46,637 bases of DNA from Cytophagales bacterium (GCA_004293815.1 RDZD01000031.1:1-46637); one strand, 5' to 3'; counted from the stretch's first letter, positions 25,904 through 35,060 are shown. Program-made: numbers and translations. Notes: generated by a model from the letters alone, not told the origin.

Positions 25904-26743
25904 ATGCAATATATTCTAAAGCATTTTCTTTTTTTAATGGTGATTTTGAGTGGTTTACTCTGTACTTGTGAGCCAGAAAAGGGCGGCGAGCCAGAGCCTA
26001 CTGAAAACTGCGCCATAGAAAAAGTCTTTGCCGGTACAGATTCTCTGCTGGTCAGGCACGAGTTTGTGAATAATCGTTTGAACAAGACCTTTCTCTACAA
26101 TAGCAACGAGAATTATATAGGCTATAAAACCTACGATTACGCGTCCAGAACCCGCATTATCATTAAGGAATACAATACAGTGGGCACATTGCTTTGGCTT
26201 ACAACTGCCATTCTAGATGACGCGGGCAATCCAATTTCAGAGGTAAGAGAACGTTTTGGCAAACCCAAAACCTTCCACCAGTCCACCACCTACAGCTATG
26301 ACGGCGAAGGCTATCTTACTCGAAAAGTTCTACGCTATGCCGAAGACCCAGAAGTAAGCCCACCTACCACCTACACCACGATTACTACTACCTACCAAGT
26401 AGCTGAGGGTCAGATAGAACTTCTCAGGCAAAGTACACAAACTATTTCATCACGCGACACCCTTTCGGAGGTTTTACGCATGCGCATGGACTACGCCAAT
26501 GGGGTGAGTCCCAAACCTATTTTAGAAATGCCCTACCCTTATGGTAAAGCTTGGACTGCCCTACCCTCTGGCATAGAGTTCTTTTATAACAGAAGTGATT
26601 CAGCCGCCGCCACTGCGGAGATATTTTATGAGCTAGATGAAAATGGTTATTTGGCAGCCAAACGCACACGTATGCGACAAGCCTCAGGCCGTATCGTGAA
26701 CAGTGCTGAACTTTTTTTGTATAAGTGCGGCTTAAAGCCCTAA
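25904..26743 (+). CDS. Lipoprotein with YD/MORN-like strand repeats
   Basis: The 279-residue product has a lipoprotein signal with lipobox LLCTC. The mature part is a run of beta strands with tyrosine-rich turns, such as YIGYKTYDYASRTRIIIKEY, TYSYDGEGYLTRKVLRY and IFYELDENGYLAAKRTRM, resembling the extended hairpins of DUF4595 or RHS/YD-like lipoproteins. No enzymatic motif is visible. It follows the Ig-like lipoprotein by 35 bp and precedes a polytopic membrane protein by 21 bp, so the three are probably co-transcribed and act together at the envelope. Confidence 0.65.
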   Translation: MQYILKHFLFLMVILSGLLCTCEPEKGGEPEPTENCAIEKVFAGTDSLLVRHEFVNNRLNKTFLYNSNENYIGYKTYDYASRTRIIIKEYNTVGTLLWLTTAILDDAGNPISEVRERFGKPKTFHQSTTYSYDGEGYLTRKVLRYAEDPEVSPPTTYTTITTTYQVAEGQIELLRQSTQTISSRDTLSEVLRMRMDYANGVSPKPILEMPYPYGKAWTALPSGIEFFYNRSDSAAATAEIFYELDENGYLAAKRTRMRQASGRIVNSAELFLYKCGLKP

Positions 26744-26764
26744 AAAATACCAAAAGGACTGACC

Positions 26765-28099
26765 ATGGGCTTACAAGATTTGCTTTTGACTCCTGTTTAT
26801 CTAGCCTTGATTGTTCCTTTCATGTTTGCTATCAAACTGAATTATGCCAAAGGATCACTCGGAAATTATTTCTTGCCTGCCTACTTTTTGAAAGTAATTG
26901 GTTCTATCGCACTTGGCCTTATTTATTTTTTTTACTACAGAGGGGGTGACACCATTCAGTATTTTGTAGACAGCACACTCATGTATAAAGTGTTCTGGGA
27001 AGATCCTGAGCTGGGCTTTCGCTTCCTTTTTGGGAGCAATGCCACCGACAAACTCACCGCATTTTACGGTTCACAGTTCACTTATTTTAAAGATCCGCCT
27101 TCTTATATGGTGGTGCGCTTTAGTGGAACCATTGGCATTTTTACGCTTAACACCTATACGCTTAATGCTATTTTTTTTGCTACCTACTCTTTCTTTGGCT
27201 GCTGGCGCATGTATAGAGCTTTTGTAGATCAGTACCCTCACCTTCATAAAGAATTTGCTTACGGATTTTTGTACGTACCCTCACTATTTTTCTGGGGCTC
27301 TGGCCTTATGAAGGATACTATCACGTTAGGCGCGTTAGGTTTTGCCTACTCAGGGTTCTACTATGGGATTATCAAGGGCGAAAAGAAAATTCTTAACTTA
27401 ATCATACTCGCTGTGAGCTGTTGGCTGCTCAAAGAAACCAAGATTTATATATTCCTCTGCTTTATACCCGCCTGCTTGTTGTGGTTATTTTTGATATACA
27501 AGGACAAAATAAAAGTAAAAGTGATACGCAATACGGTAGCTCCTATAATTATTGCAGTTTTTAGCCTAGCTGGTTTTTATGGTATGTCAGAAATTTCTCG
27601 CGGAACAGACTATGACCTCAATAACATTGCAGCAGAAGCCAAAATAACTTCTGACTATCTGCGAAAAATTAGTAAGGAAGGGGCATCTTATGATGTGGGT
27701 AAACTTGATGGCACTTTTACAGGTTTGTTGGCCTTAGCACCAAACGCTATTTTTATCACGCTCTTCCGCCCATTTTTGTGGGAGATAAACGGCCCCACTA
27801 TGCTTTTGGCTGCGCTAGAGAATTTGATTGTATTGATGCTTCTCATCTATACGTTTTATAAAGTAAATTTTAAAGATGTTTTAAAGACAATACGAGACAA
27901 TCACTTTGTGATTGTGGGTCTGTTTTTTGCTATACCTTTTTCTTTTTTTATGGGTGTAGCCAGCGGGAATTTCGGAACTTTGGTGCGCTATAAAATCCCC
28001 ATGCTGCCGTTTTTTATCTGCTCTATCATGGTCATTCTCAACAGCAACGGTTATACCTTGTTTAAAAAGCGAAAAGCTCCCATCAAACTCATCCGTTAA
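26765..28099 (+). CDS. Polytopic membrane protein, Wzy/EpsG-like
   Basis: A 444-residue protein with about 10-11 predicted helices. A conserved-looking segment, FYYRGGDTIQYFVDSTLMY near residues 56-75, lies between the second and third helices, followed by FFWGSGLMKDTITLGALGFA and SCWLLKETKIYIFLCF. The G-G-D-T-x-x-Y-F motif recurs in Bacteroidota membrane proteins found near polysaccharide genes, so a polymerase-like role in glycan assembly is possible, but this is inference. The last codons overlap the convergent CHAT-like gene: both stops share the TTAA at 28096-28099. Confidence 0.6.
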   Translation: MGLQDLLLTPVYLALIVPFMFAIKLNYAKGSLGNYFLPAYFLKVIGSIALGLIYFFYYRGGDTIQYFVDSTLMYKVFWEDPELGFRFLFGSNATDKLTAFYGSQFTYFKDPPSYMVVRFSGTIGIFTLNTYTLNAIFFATYSFFGCWRMYRAFVDQYPHLHKEFAYGFLYVPSLFFWGSGLMKDTITLGALGFAYSGFYYGIIKGEKKILNLIILAVSCWLLKETKIYIFLCFIPACLLWLFLIYKDKIKVKVIRNTVAPIIIAVFSLAGFYGMSEISRGTDYDLNNIAAEAKITSDYLRKISKEGASYDVGKLDGTFTGLLALAPNAIFITLFRPFLWEINGPTMLLAALENLIVLMLLIYTFYKVNFKDVLKTIRDNHFVIVGLFFAIPFSFFMGVASGNFGTLVRYKIPMLPFFICSIMVILNSNGYTLFKKRKAPIKLIR

Positions 28100-29319
28100 T
28101 CCCTTTGGCATTTTTTCCAGAAATATTTTACTAGAAAGGTCAAGAAAACTAAACAAAGCGTCCAAAGTGCATTGTTGTATTTCTGCCACCAAAGCATTTC
28201 TGGTAAGTTGGTAACACGCAAAGGAGAGACATTACCCACCAGATAAGAAGAAGCCCAGTAATCAATATGCTTTTCTTTATCCAAAACTTGAGTACTTTCT
28301 AGATAAAATTTCAAGGCATAATGCCAAGCCAAATAAAGTGGTAAGCCTTTTTGTAATTGCTGCTGGAAGTCTTCTAAAATGCGAGGCGGTGTATCTGGAG
28401 AGCTAAAAAAGCAAGACGAATTTGGGTTCTGCTTAGCCCATAAAAGTCCCTCAAAAAGCCTTTTTGTGTTTTTCTTACTATTCTGAATGAAATACAAAGC
28501 TGGCTCAGAAAGCAAACTGTCACTCTTGACAATTGGTAAGCGACGGACTTGAGTCTGTTTCAACAAACGCCATGCTTCGTGGCTATTCAGGGCGTAGTGA
28601 ATCTGTGTAATCTTAGCGGTGTAACTAAGTGCAGAATAGCTAAAAAGCTGATTGTCTGCTGGTATAGCATGAAGAAGCGCGTGATGTGGCAACTCGGACA
28701 TGAGTAAATCTGGACAAATAAAAGCTTTCATACCGCGCAGAGCCTTCCCTATGCGCTTATAAAGGCGCATGTAGAGGTGTTTGCCATAAAAAAGATAGTC
28801 TGGGTAGCTCATCGTTTCTTGAAATTGAGCTTTTTGATGCTCAAACACAGCCAAAGGCATCATCTCCTCGTACATACTTACAGAATCATGGCTCACATAA
28901 CACACCAAATAGCGGTACTGCCAAGTATCAGAAGGAAGTTTATATTCCAAAAATTCTACAACTACAGTTTCTTGATCTAAGGCAGCTGAAATTTGGCTCA
29001 AGCTTATGACTTTCTGAAAACTATCAAATCTTTTCTGTGAACTTTGATAGGCTTTGAGGCGTTCATTTTTAAGATTTTGAAATAAAAAAAAAGCTTTCTC
29101 GAGCTGTTTTGGGTCTTGCTTTGCGTTCTGATAGGTTGTAAGAATCGCCTGCACCGTTTCTGAGTGCGTGTAATGATTTTGATGAAACACGAAGGGCGAT
29201 ACCTCTGCCGTGCAAGGCAGGGAAAAAAACAAACCCAAAACAAACAGCGCAAAGTGCAGCGCAAGCACCTTGAAACAAGCCCCTTTGAAATCAAGCAATG
29301 AACTTGTAGATTCCGTCAT
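28096..29319 (-). CDS. Membrane-anchored CHAT-like protein lacking the catalytic pair
   Basis: The 407-residue protein has a signal peptide (helix about 17-35), a helical segment, then a CHAT-like fold. Matches to CHAT include ETVVVEFLEYKLPSDTWQYR (117-136), MKAFICPDLLMSELPHHALL (197-216), FSYSALSYTAKITQIHYAL (226-244) and, near the end, LFEGLLWAKQNPNSSCFFSS (288-307) plus HIDYWASSYLVGN (351-363). The section between 245 and 275, where an active caspase-like CHAT carries H-x-A-T-H-G, is much too short, and the nucleophile Cys of SAC is replaced in FIQN (277-280). A C-terminal helix (384-400) anchors it. I infer a non-proteolytic, periplasm-facing CHAT relative. Last gene of a TPR-DUF1801-CHAT operon. 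Confidence 0.6.
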   Translation of the reverse strand: MTESTSSLLDFKGACFKVLALHFALFVLGLFFSLPCTAEVSPFVFHQNHYTHSETVQAILTTYQNAKQDPKQLEKAFFLFQNLKNERLKAYQSSQKRFDSFQKVISLSQISAALDQETVVVEFLEYKLPSDTWQYRYLVCYVSHDSVSMYEEMMPLAVFEHQKAQFQETMSYPDYLFYGKHLYMRLYKRIGKALRGMKAFICPDLLMSELPHHALLHAIPADNQLFSYSALSYTAKITQIHYALNSHEAWRLLKQTQVRRLPIVKSDSLLSEPALYFIQNSKKNTKRLFEGLLWAKQNPNSSCFFSSPDTPPRILEDFQQQLQKGLPLYLAWHYALKFYLESTQVLDKEKHIDYWASSYLVGNVSPLRVTNLPEMLWWQKYNNALWTLCLVFLTFLVKYFWKKCQRD

Positions 29320-29323
29320 TTCA

Positions 29324-29686
29324 TCAAGTTTTTATTACACCATGACGGTATAAATCCAAAGATCTTTGCAAGATATCATTGATTTGTAGGATTGGCAAAT
29401 CCTGTGTAGAATCAATGAGCATGATCTTCATCCTTGAGCGTTTCTCCTGCAAAAGAAATTCATCTTGAAAACGAAACCCCTCTACAAAACCAATGTAGGG
29501 CTGTTGGTATTTCTTGTGATACCACAGATAACAAAATGGTTTGCCTTTATAACAAAAGAAAGGCATTTTGTAGCTCCAAGAACAGCTAATGAGGGTGTCT
29601 TGAGACAAAATTACCTGGTGGAGTGTTATCAAACAGCTACGGACTGGCTCGTCTTTCTCCAAATAAAAGTTTTCTATTGGTTTCAT
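29324..29686 (-). CDS. DUF1801 family protein
   Basis: The 120-residue soluble protein fits the DUF1801 (YdhG-like) family: an early helix, then SWSYKMPFFCYKGKPFCYLW and YIGFVEGFRFQD, corresponding to the family's YSMPxFxYxGKPxxYF and GFxxG segments. The biochemical function of this family is not settled. It lies 9 bp after the TPR gene and 4 bp before the CHAT-like gene, so the three are in one tight operon. The protein has no export signal while both neighbours do. Confidence 0.7.
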   Translation of the reverse strand: MKPIENFYLEKDEPVRSCLITLHQVILSQDTLISCSWSYKMPFFCYKGKPFCYLWYHKKYQQPYIGFVEGFRFQDEFLLQEKRSRMKIMLIDSTQDLPILQINDILQRSLDLYRHGVIKT

Positions 29687-29695
29687 GATAGCATT

Positions 29696-31015
29696 TTACT
29701 TAATTTCTATGGGCAGTACTGCACCAAAGGTACGCTCAGAGTTCTGCTCTTTGAGCTTTATCCAAGTTGTATAAACGCCCTTTTTTAAGCCCTTTGTGGA
29801 AAATTCAAAAAGAGAGTCAGTACTTTTGGTATCCAAAAAACCCTTCTCCTCCTTCACAATCTGACCAAAAGCATCTACCCACCGAATAATTGTGGTTGTT
29901 TTTGACTTGGGCGTAACAAAGCCTACAAATTGCAGGCTGCAATGAGCTTGTTCAGGCGCAAGCCATCTAACTACTTGTTTTTTAGAGTCTTGAAGCAATA
30001 AGCTTCTCACCTCAATGCCTATGGCCGAACTGTGCACGCCCATACCCAGCGCATTGTGCGTTGTAATGGCATTTTTAGCGAGAGGAGACTGTTCACTTAT
30101 GCACATGGGAAGCGTGATGAGCAGTTCACCGCGACCTCTTTTGTCATAAAACCGCAATTCAACGGTGTAAATGACGTTTTTTTGAGGAAATAAATTACTT
30201 CGTATGGATACCACCAAACTCTTGAGAGAGTCTGCGGGCATCAATGAAAAGGAGGTTTTGTGATAAATGTCTTTCTGGTTGCTGACCTCTTTCTGTCCAG
30301 GTCCTAAAATTCGCAAAGCGCAGCCCAAGGTGATGTTATCATCAGGATCTAAACAAAAATTTTGGGGCTTACTCACTCGGATGAGGACTTCTTGTTCCGC
30401 GCCTAGCTCTGCACTTGCCCAAAAACCCGCGCTGCCCTTTGGTGAGAATATCATTTTTTCGTATGCAATTCCCTTGCTAATCACTACCGCGCCTGTAAAA
30501 GCCTCTACACTGATGTCTGTAATAATGTTATTTTTAACAGGACAGGGCGCATTAGCTAAGGCTTTGTACCAAGCACAGCCCAATTTTTTAGATAGGGGTT
30601 TAGCTGACTTTACGCCCAACTGAAAGGCTTTTTCCAGATCAGTACAAGCCCCTTCGTTTTTTTTAAGACCTAGCCAACATTCTGCACGGTCATTGTAATG
30701 TTGTCCATTATTTGGCTCTAAACGAATTACTTCAGTGTAGTCTTTTAGTGCATCTTTATACTTTTTGAGCCGCTTGAGCGCGTTAGCTCGCTTTTGCCAG
30801 GCCGAGACTTGGCGGTTATTTTCTTTGATGGCTTTGCCAAAGTACTTCGCAGCCTCCTTGTAGTCTTTGATTTTAAAACAAGCGTCGCCCTTTTTGATAT
30901 ACACTTCAAAACGGTTCTTTTGAGCAAATAAAGGCACACAGAAAACTGTAATAAAGCATAAAATTAATGTGATTTGTAAGGGAAATGATTGTTTTTTGAG
31001 CAGGGAAGTAGTCAT
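29696..31015 (-). CDS. Secreted TPR protein with beta-rich C-terminal domain
   Basis: The 439-residue protein starts with a signal peptide (FPLQITLILCFITVFCVPLF, cleavage after FAQ). Three TPR units follow at about 36-140, including KDYKEAAKYFGKAIKENNRQ and KKYKDALKDYTEVIRLEPNN. The remaining 290 residues are strand-rich and resemble tandem Ig-like domains, with SPKGSAGFWASAELGAEQEV and FSTKGLKKGVYTTWIKLKEQ. It is the promoter-proximal gene of the TPR-DUF1801-CHAT operon. TPR and CHAT domains are often fused in one chain in other bacteria; here they are separate, both predicted to be exported. Confidence 0.75.
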   Translation of the reverse strand: MTTSLLKKQSFPLQITLILCFITVFCVPLFAQKNRFEVYIKKGDACFKIKDYKEAAKYFGKAIKENNRQVSAWQKRANALKRLKKYKDALKDYTEVIRLEPNNGQHYNDRAECWLGLKKNEGACTDLEKAFQLGVKSAKPLSKKLGCAWYKALANAPCPVKNNIITDISVEAFTGAVVISKGIAYEKMIFSPKGSAGFWASAELGAEQEVLIRVSKPQNFCLDPDDNITLGCALRILGPGQKEVSNQKDIYHKTSFSLMPADSLKSLVVSIRSNLFPQKNVIYTVELRFYDKRGRGELLITLPMCISEQSPLAKNAITTHNALGMGVHSSAIGIEVRSLLLQDSKKQVVRWLAPEQAHCSLQFVGFVTPKSKTTTIIRWVDAFGQIVKEEKGFLDTKSTDSLFEFSTKGLKKGVYTTWIKLKEQNSERTFGAVLPIEIK

Positions 31016-31138
31016 CTGTTATTGGCTCTGTTTTGGTCATTAGCAAAAAATTAAGGGCAAAAAATATACCTTATCATGCAAATATGCTATTTTTGCCCTG
31101 TAAAAATTTATTTGCGCCTTCCCAAAGCCCCCTGCCTC

Positions 31139-32062
31139 ATGGATCTAAAAATGCTCACTGAAGACTTTCCGCCACACCACAAAGCTGGCTATATCAGCAT
31201 TATAGGGAAACCCAATGCAGGCAAATCTACGCTTCTCAATGTCCTTTTGGGTGAAAAATTGGCCATAGCCACCGCTAAAGCTCAAACCACCAGACATAGA
31301 ATCATGGGCATCATCAATGCGCCTGACTACCAAATCATTTATTCCGATACGCCAGGCATTATTGAGCAGCCCAAATACAAGCTTCATGAGCGCATGATGA
31401 CCTACGTCAAAGAGTCTTTATCGGACTCTGACGCGCTGATTTTTCTGGCAGATGCACAAGACGAATGGACTAAGGATCAAGAGCTTGTCAGTAAACTTTC
31501 TTCTATTGTTAAGGAAAAACCTATTATTTTGTTGGTCAATAAAATAGATCTGGTAAATCAGGAATTCGTAACGGCGCAAATCAAAAAGTGGACGGAACTT
31601 GTGCCATTTACTGCTGTAAGTGCCATTTCAGCTTTACATCAGTTCAACTTGCAAAACCTTTTGGATACTTTACTCCAGTATTTGCCTGTCCATCCGCCCT
31701 ATTTTTCCAAAGACGCTTTTACGGATAGACCAGAGCGTTTTTTTGCATCTGAAATTATACGTGAACAAATATTTTTGCACTACGAGCAAGAAATCCCCTA
31801 TTGTTCTGAGGTTCGCATAGTGGAATTCAAAGACAAGATTGATATTCTGGCTATTCGCGCCGAAATCTTTGTAGAACGGACTAGCCAAAAAGGTATTTTT
31901 ATTGGCCACAAGGGTGAAATGATTAAGAAAGTGGGTATTGCGGCTCGTTTAGAGCTGGAAAAATTCTTTGGGAAGAAAGTTTTCTTGGAGCAACATGTGA
32001 AGGTAGAACCAGACTGGCGCACCAAACAAAACTCGCTCGATAAGTTTGGCTACGACCAATAA
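31139..32062 (+). CDS. era: GTPase Era
   Basis: Era is an essential GTPase that binds the 3' end of 16S rRNA during small-subunit assembly. The ATG at 31139 gives 307 residues; an upstream ATG at 31076 is rejected because a -7 box (TATTTTTG, 31088-31095) lies inside that extension. G1 is GKPNAGKST (23-31), followed by the switch I region QTTRHRIMGI, G3 DTPG, G4 NKID and G5 near VSAI. The C-terminal KH domain shows IFIGHKGEMIKKVG and ends in VKVEPDWR, all characteristic. It is divergent from the TPR operon and convergent with the SRPBCC gene. Confidence 0.97.
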   Translation: MDLKMLTEDFPPHHKAGYISIIGKPNAGKSTLLNVLLGEKLAIATAKAQTTRHRIMGIINAPDYQIIYSDTPGIIEQPKYKLHERMMTYVKESLSDSDALIFLADAQDEWTKDQELVSKLSSIVKEKPIILLVNKIDLVNQEFVTAQIKKWTELVPFTAVSAISALHQFNLQNLLDTLLQYLPVHPPYFSKDAFTDRPERFFASEIIREQIFLHYEQEIPYCSEVRIVEFKDKIDILAIRAEIFVERTSQKGIFIGHKGEMIKKVGIAARLELEKFFGKKVFLEQHVKVEPDWRTKQNSLDKFGYDQ

Positions 32063-32065
32063 ATT

Positions 32066-32503
32066 TTACGCAAAATAACGTTCGTAAATTGGGCTGCGCA
32101 TAGTAAATTGTAGCTTAAAAATCGGGTAAAAAATCCAATCTAGAAACTTGTTTGGGGTGTAGTATGTGATGTCGTCCACAATTGTGGTGCTTATGCCAGT
32201 GTGTTTGATGATATGGCGGTGTTTCCAGTACTTCAAAAACCAAGGCAAATCTACCCCTTCGTCTACAAACTCAATCTCCTCTAAGCTTTCGGATATAGAT
32301 ACAATTTTTACCCCCCAAATAAACTTAGCTAACAAAAAATCAAGCTCCACCGTTACGCGGCCATCTACGCGCTGCCCGTCAAACTCCAAAACCCGCAAAC
32401 GCGGAAAAACAGGCTTCAATTCATCAAAAAGCTGGCGGTCAAAACCCTCATAAACGGCTTTATAGTCTTTGTTGACGTTGGTATGAATAGCAAAGTGTGG
32501 CAT
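32066..32503 (-). CDS. SRPBCC-family (START-like) ligand-binding protein
   Basis: The ATG at 32503 (PHFAIHTNVNKDYKAVYEGF) gives 145 residues and a normal domain start; the longer frame to 32647 adds an atypical Lys-rich leader that would overlap the divergent promoter. The order of elements, FPRLRVLEFDGQRVDGRVTV in the first sheet, ITYYTPNKFLDWIFYP near the end and a last helix, is that of the SRPBCC or polyketide-cyclase-like fold that binds hydrophobic ligands. Ligand unknown. It ends 3 bp from the era stop. Confidence 0.7.
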   Translation of the reverse strand: MPHFAIHTNVNKDYKAVYEGFDRQLFDELKPVFPRLRVLEFDGQRVDGRVTVELDFLLAKFIWGVKIVSISESLEEIEFVDEGVDLPWFLKYWKHRHIIKHTGISTTIVDDITYYTPNKFLDWIFYPIFKLQFTMRSPIYERYFA

Positions 32504-32603
32504 CGGGCTAACAAAAAATATTTTTTTATGCTTCAATAACGTTTTTCCAAAAGTTTTGTTTGATATTATTGCTTTATTTATACTATTCAGTGTTTTTTTT
32601 GTA

Positions 32604-32611
32604 TAAATTTG
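32604..32611 (+). promoter_or_regulatory. -7 element for the DUF6029-type gene
   Basis: TAAATTTG followed by GG fits TAnnTTTG and lies 45 bp before the ATG at 32656. A convincing -33 is missing, so this is a half-site call. Confidence 0.4.
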
Positions 32612-32655
32612 GGCACATTTTTTTAGTGTTTTTTTATTCTTTGTCAAAGTCTTTT

Positions 32656-34305
32656 ATGTTCGTTCCACATTTTGTCAAATCACTCCTTTTAAGCCTTCTC
32701 TTTTTGTTGCCAGTAGCGGCTTTTGCACAAGATAATCAAGAAGACGCTTCTCAAAAAGGAAGTATTTCTGGAAGTTTTCAAACTGATTTTCAGTACTATC
32801 TCAAAGATACTGTAATTGATGCCGCCCTGCCTGATGAACGCGTTGGCTCTAACTCCTACCTGACGCTCATGTACCAGCGCGGGGGTCTGCGAGCAGGCGT
32901 GCGCTACGAGGCGTACTTTCCAGCTCTGTTGGGTTTTCCGCTTAACTTAACAGGCTACGGCATTGTGAACAGATTTGTAAGCTATGAAAAAGATTTTATT
33001 GAGCTCACGGCTGGTCATTTTTATGAGCAATTTGGCAATGGACTTGTTTTGAGAAGCTTAGAAGAAAGGCCGCTGGGTATAGACAACGCCATTGACGGCG
33101 CAAGAGTAAAAATCAAACTAAAAGATAAGGTTAAAGTTACCACGCTCATAGGCAAACACCGCGATGGCTTTAGGTTGTCTGAAGGCACTGTACGCGCTGT
33201 CAGTGGTGAATTTTTTTTAGATAAAATCCTAAAAATAAGGCCAGAGTCCAACACCAGCCTAAATTTAAGCCTTAACTACGTGAGCAAGTTTCAGCCTTAT
33301 GACGGAGGTTTAGACAATGTGCCTGTTAACTCAAGAGCTTACTCTGCGCGCCTGCTGGCCAGCAAAGGTCGTTTTGGCATCAATGCAGAATATGTGCGCA
33401 AGCAAACCGACCCCAACAAAGTGAACCAATACAGCTTTGCGGGTGGTGACATGATGTATGTGAACCTTTCGTATAACCAAAAAGGCTTGGGCATCAACCT
33501 TTCTGCACAGAGCATGCACAATATGAATTTTCGTACCGAACGAGATGCCATTGACAACCGCACAATTATCAATTTTGTAACGGCCAACACAAAACAACAA
33601 ACTTACCGCTTGCTAACACTGTATCCCTATACGACACAAGTTAACGGCGAGGTGGCCTATCAAATAGATGTGCTCTACAAGATAAAGAAAGGAACTTGGC
33701 TTGGCGGTCGCTATGGCTTAGATGTGGCCTTCAATGCTTCTATTTGTAACGAACTTGACACCGCAGGCATTTATCAAAACCCGCAGCAGTCTGAGATTTT
33801 CAAAATGGGCAGAAAAAATTACTACCAAGACTTCAACTTGGAGCTCACAAAAAAATGGAGTCCTAAGCTCAAAACTATTCTTTATTTGGTGCATCTCAAA
33901 TATGACAAGGATCAAATTGAAGGTCGTCGCGGTTTTGGTGTGGTTACGTCCAACTCTGTGATTGTAGAAAATGTGATTAAGATGTCCAAAAAACGTTCTT
34001 TGCGCATAGAGTTGCAGCATTTATCCACTAAGCAGGATTTTGGCAACTGGGGTATGGCTCTGGCCGAGCTTGGTTTGGGTGGTAAGTGGTTTGTTTATGC
34101 TTCAGATGAGGTAAACTACCATGAGTTTGGCTCTAGCAAAAAAGCCAAGCACTTCTACGCAGGCGGTCTCGTGTATGTGCAAGGCGGTACGCGCTTAAGT
34201 TTGAACTATGCGCGTCAGCGTGAGGGTTTGGTCTGTGTAGGTGGTATCTGCCGCCTAGTACCAGCCTCTAACGGTTTTGGCATTTCGGTGAATACGACTT
34301 TCTAA
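32656..34305 (+). CDS. DUF6029-type outer-membrane protein
   Basis: The ATG at 32656 begins a signal peptide (FVKSLLLSLLFLLPVAAFAQ); the longer frame adds a spurious hydrophobic leader. The 549-residue protein continues with ISGSFQTDFQYYLKDTVIDA and FIELTAGHFYEQFGNGLVLR, phrases I associate with the Bacteroidota DUF6029 family. The whole chain alternates in strand pattern and ends with the aromatic strand GISVNTTF, so a large beta barrel is expected. Function is unknown. A hairpin follows about 30 bp downstream. Confidence 0.75.
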   Translation: MFVPHFVKSLLLSLLFLLPVAAFAQDNQEDASQKGSISGSFQTDFQYYLKDTVIDAALPDERVGSNSYLTLMYQRGGLRAGVRYEAYFPALLGFPLNLTGYGIVNRFVSYEKDFIELTAGHFYEQFGNGLVLRSLEERPLGIDNAIDGARVKIKLKDKVKVTTLIGKHRDGFRLSEGTVRAVSGEFFLDKILKIRPESNTSLNLSLNYVSKFQPYDGGLDNVPVNSRAYSARLLASKGRFGINAEYVRKQTDPNKVNQYSFAGGDMMYVNLSYNQKGLGINLSAQSMHNMNFRTERDAIDNRTIINFVTANTKQQTYRLLTLYPYTTQVNGEVAYQIDVLYKIKKGTWLGGRYGLDVAFNASICNELDTAGIYQNPQQSEIFKMGRKNYYQDFNLELTKKWSPKLKTILYLVHLKYDKDQIEGRRGFGVVTSNSVIVENVIKMSKKRSLRIELQHLSTKQDFGNWGMALAELGLGGKWFVYASDEVNYHEFGSSKKAKHFYAGGLVYVQGGTRLSLNYARQREGLVCVGGICRLVPASNGFGISVNTTF

Positions 34306-34334
34306 ATTTCTTATTTTTAGAGCAGTTTTGTAAG

Positions 34335-34372
34335 AAGAGCGGCATTGACATGAAAACACCTATGCCGTTCTT
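34335..34372 (+). terminator. Hairpin after the DUF6029-type gene
   Basis: AAGAGCGGCAT (34335-34345) pairs with ATGCCGTTCTT (34362-34372), 11 bp with one G-U pair and a 16-nt loop. The T tract is poor, so termination is possible but not certain. Confidence 0.45.
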
Positions 34373-34460
34373 GCTTACCCTGTTGGCTATAAGGGGCGAT
34401 GGTCAAACCGAAGGCTTCAAAAATTTAAAGCAATTCAACAAAGTGTCAGTAAAAATGTGT

Positions 34461-34468
34461 TATGTTTG
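34461..34468 (+). promoter_or_regulatory. -7 element for the phosphoribosyltransferase operon
   Basis: TATGTTTG followed by CG matches TAnnTTTG and lies 53 bp before the ATG at 34521. No clean -33 TTTG is seen. Confidence 0.4.
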
Positions 34469-34520
34469 CGCTTATTAGTTTATTACTTTGCTCAAAAGCC
34501 ACATTTTAACGTCCAAAACA

Positions 34521-35042
34521 ATGAGTTCTGAGTCAGGTTTTGTTCCCGAAAACCAAATTCTTGATGCCTCTTCCATCACTAAAATGATTCGGAGAATGGC
34601 CTTTGAGATTTATGAAGATCATTTTGAGGACAAGCGTTTGGTACTGGCTGGCATTGCGCCTCAGGGTTTTTTATTAGCCAAACAACTCTTGGCAGTATTG
34701 CAGGATATCTCACCGCTTGAGCTGGAGCTTTTGGAGGTAGAGCTTGAAAAAACTAATGCTATTCAACCAGAGGTTGCTTTGAAACCCAATACGCAACTGG
34801 CAGACGCAGCCGTGGTTCTAGTTGATGATGTGCTCAATACAGCCAAAACAACCGTTTTTGCGCTTGCGCCATTTTTAGCGGCTGGGGTAAAATCTATCAG
34901 AACAGCTATTTTAGTGGATAGAAGCCATCACTTATTCCCTGTAGCCTCCAATTATCGTGGTTATGCTCTTTCTACTACAATCAATCAAACCATTCGGGTG
35001 GATCTGGAAGATGTTGAAAAACAAGCCGTTTATTTATTTTAA
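34521..35042 (+). CDS. PyrR-like phosphoribosyltransferase
   Basis: The ATG at 34521 (SSESGFVPENQILDASSITK) gives 173 residues. The type I PRTase PRPP-binding loop is clear at about 98-110, VVLVDDVLNTAKT, in the PyrR/uracil-PRTase style V-L-V-D-D-V-L. The preceding strand LVLAGIAPQGFLLAKQL provides the PPi loop. PyrR relatives regulate pyrimidine genes or salvage uracil; which applies here is unclear, since no pyr gene is adjacent. It is first in an operon with a lipoprotein (18 bp gap) and a glycosyltransferase. Confidence 0.8.
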   Translation: MSSESGFVPENQILDASSITKMIRRMAFEIYEDHFEDKRLVLAGIAPQGFLLAKQLLAVLQDISPLELELLEVELEKTNAIQPEVALKPNTQLADAAVVLVDDVLNTAKTTVFALAPFLAAGVKSIRTAILVDRSHHLFPVASNYRGYALSTTINQTIRVDLEDVEKQAVYLF

Positions 35043-35060
35043 CCGTTTTAACAAACACCT

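Noticed and set aside
31076..31138. Longer Era start
   Set aside because: A -7 promoter box lies within it, and the family normally starts close to the G1 motif.
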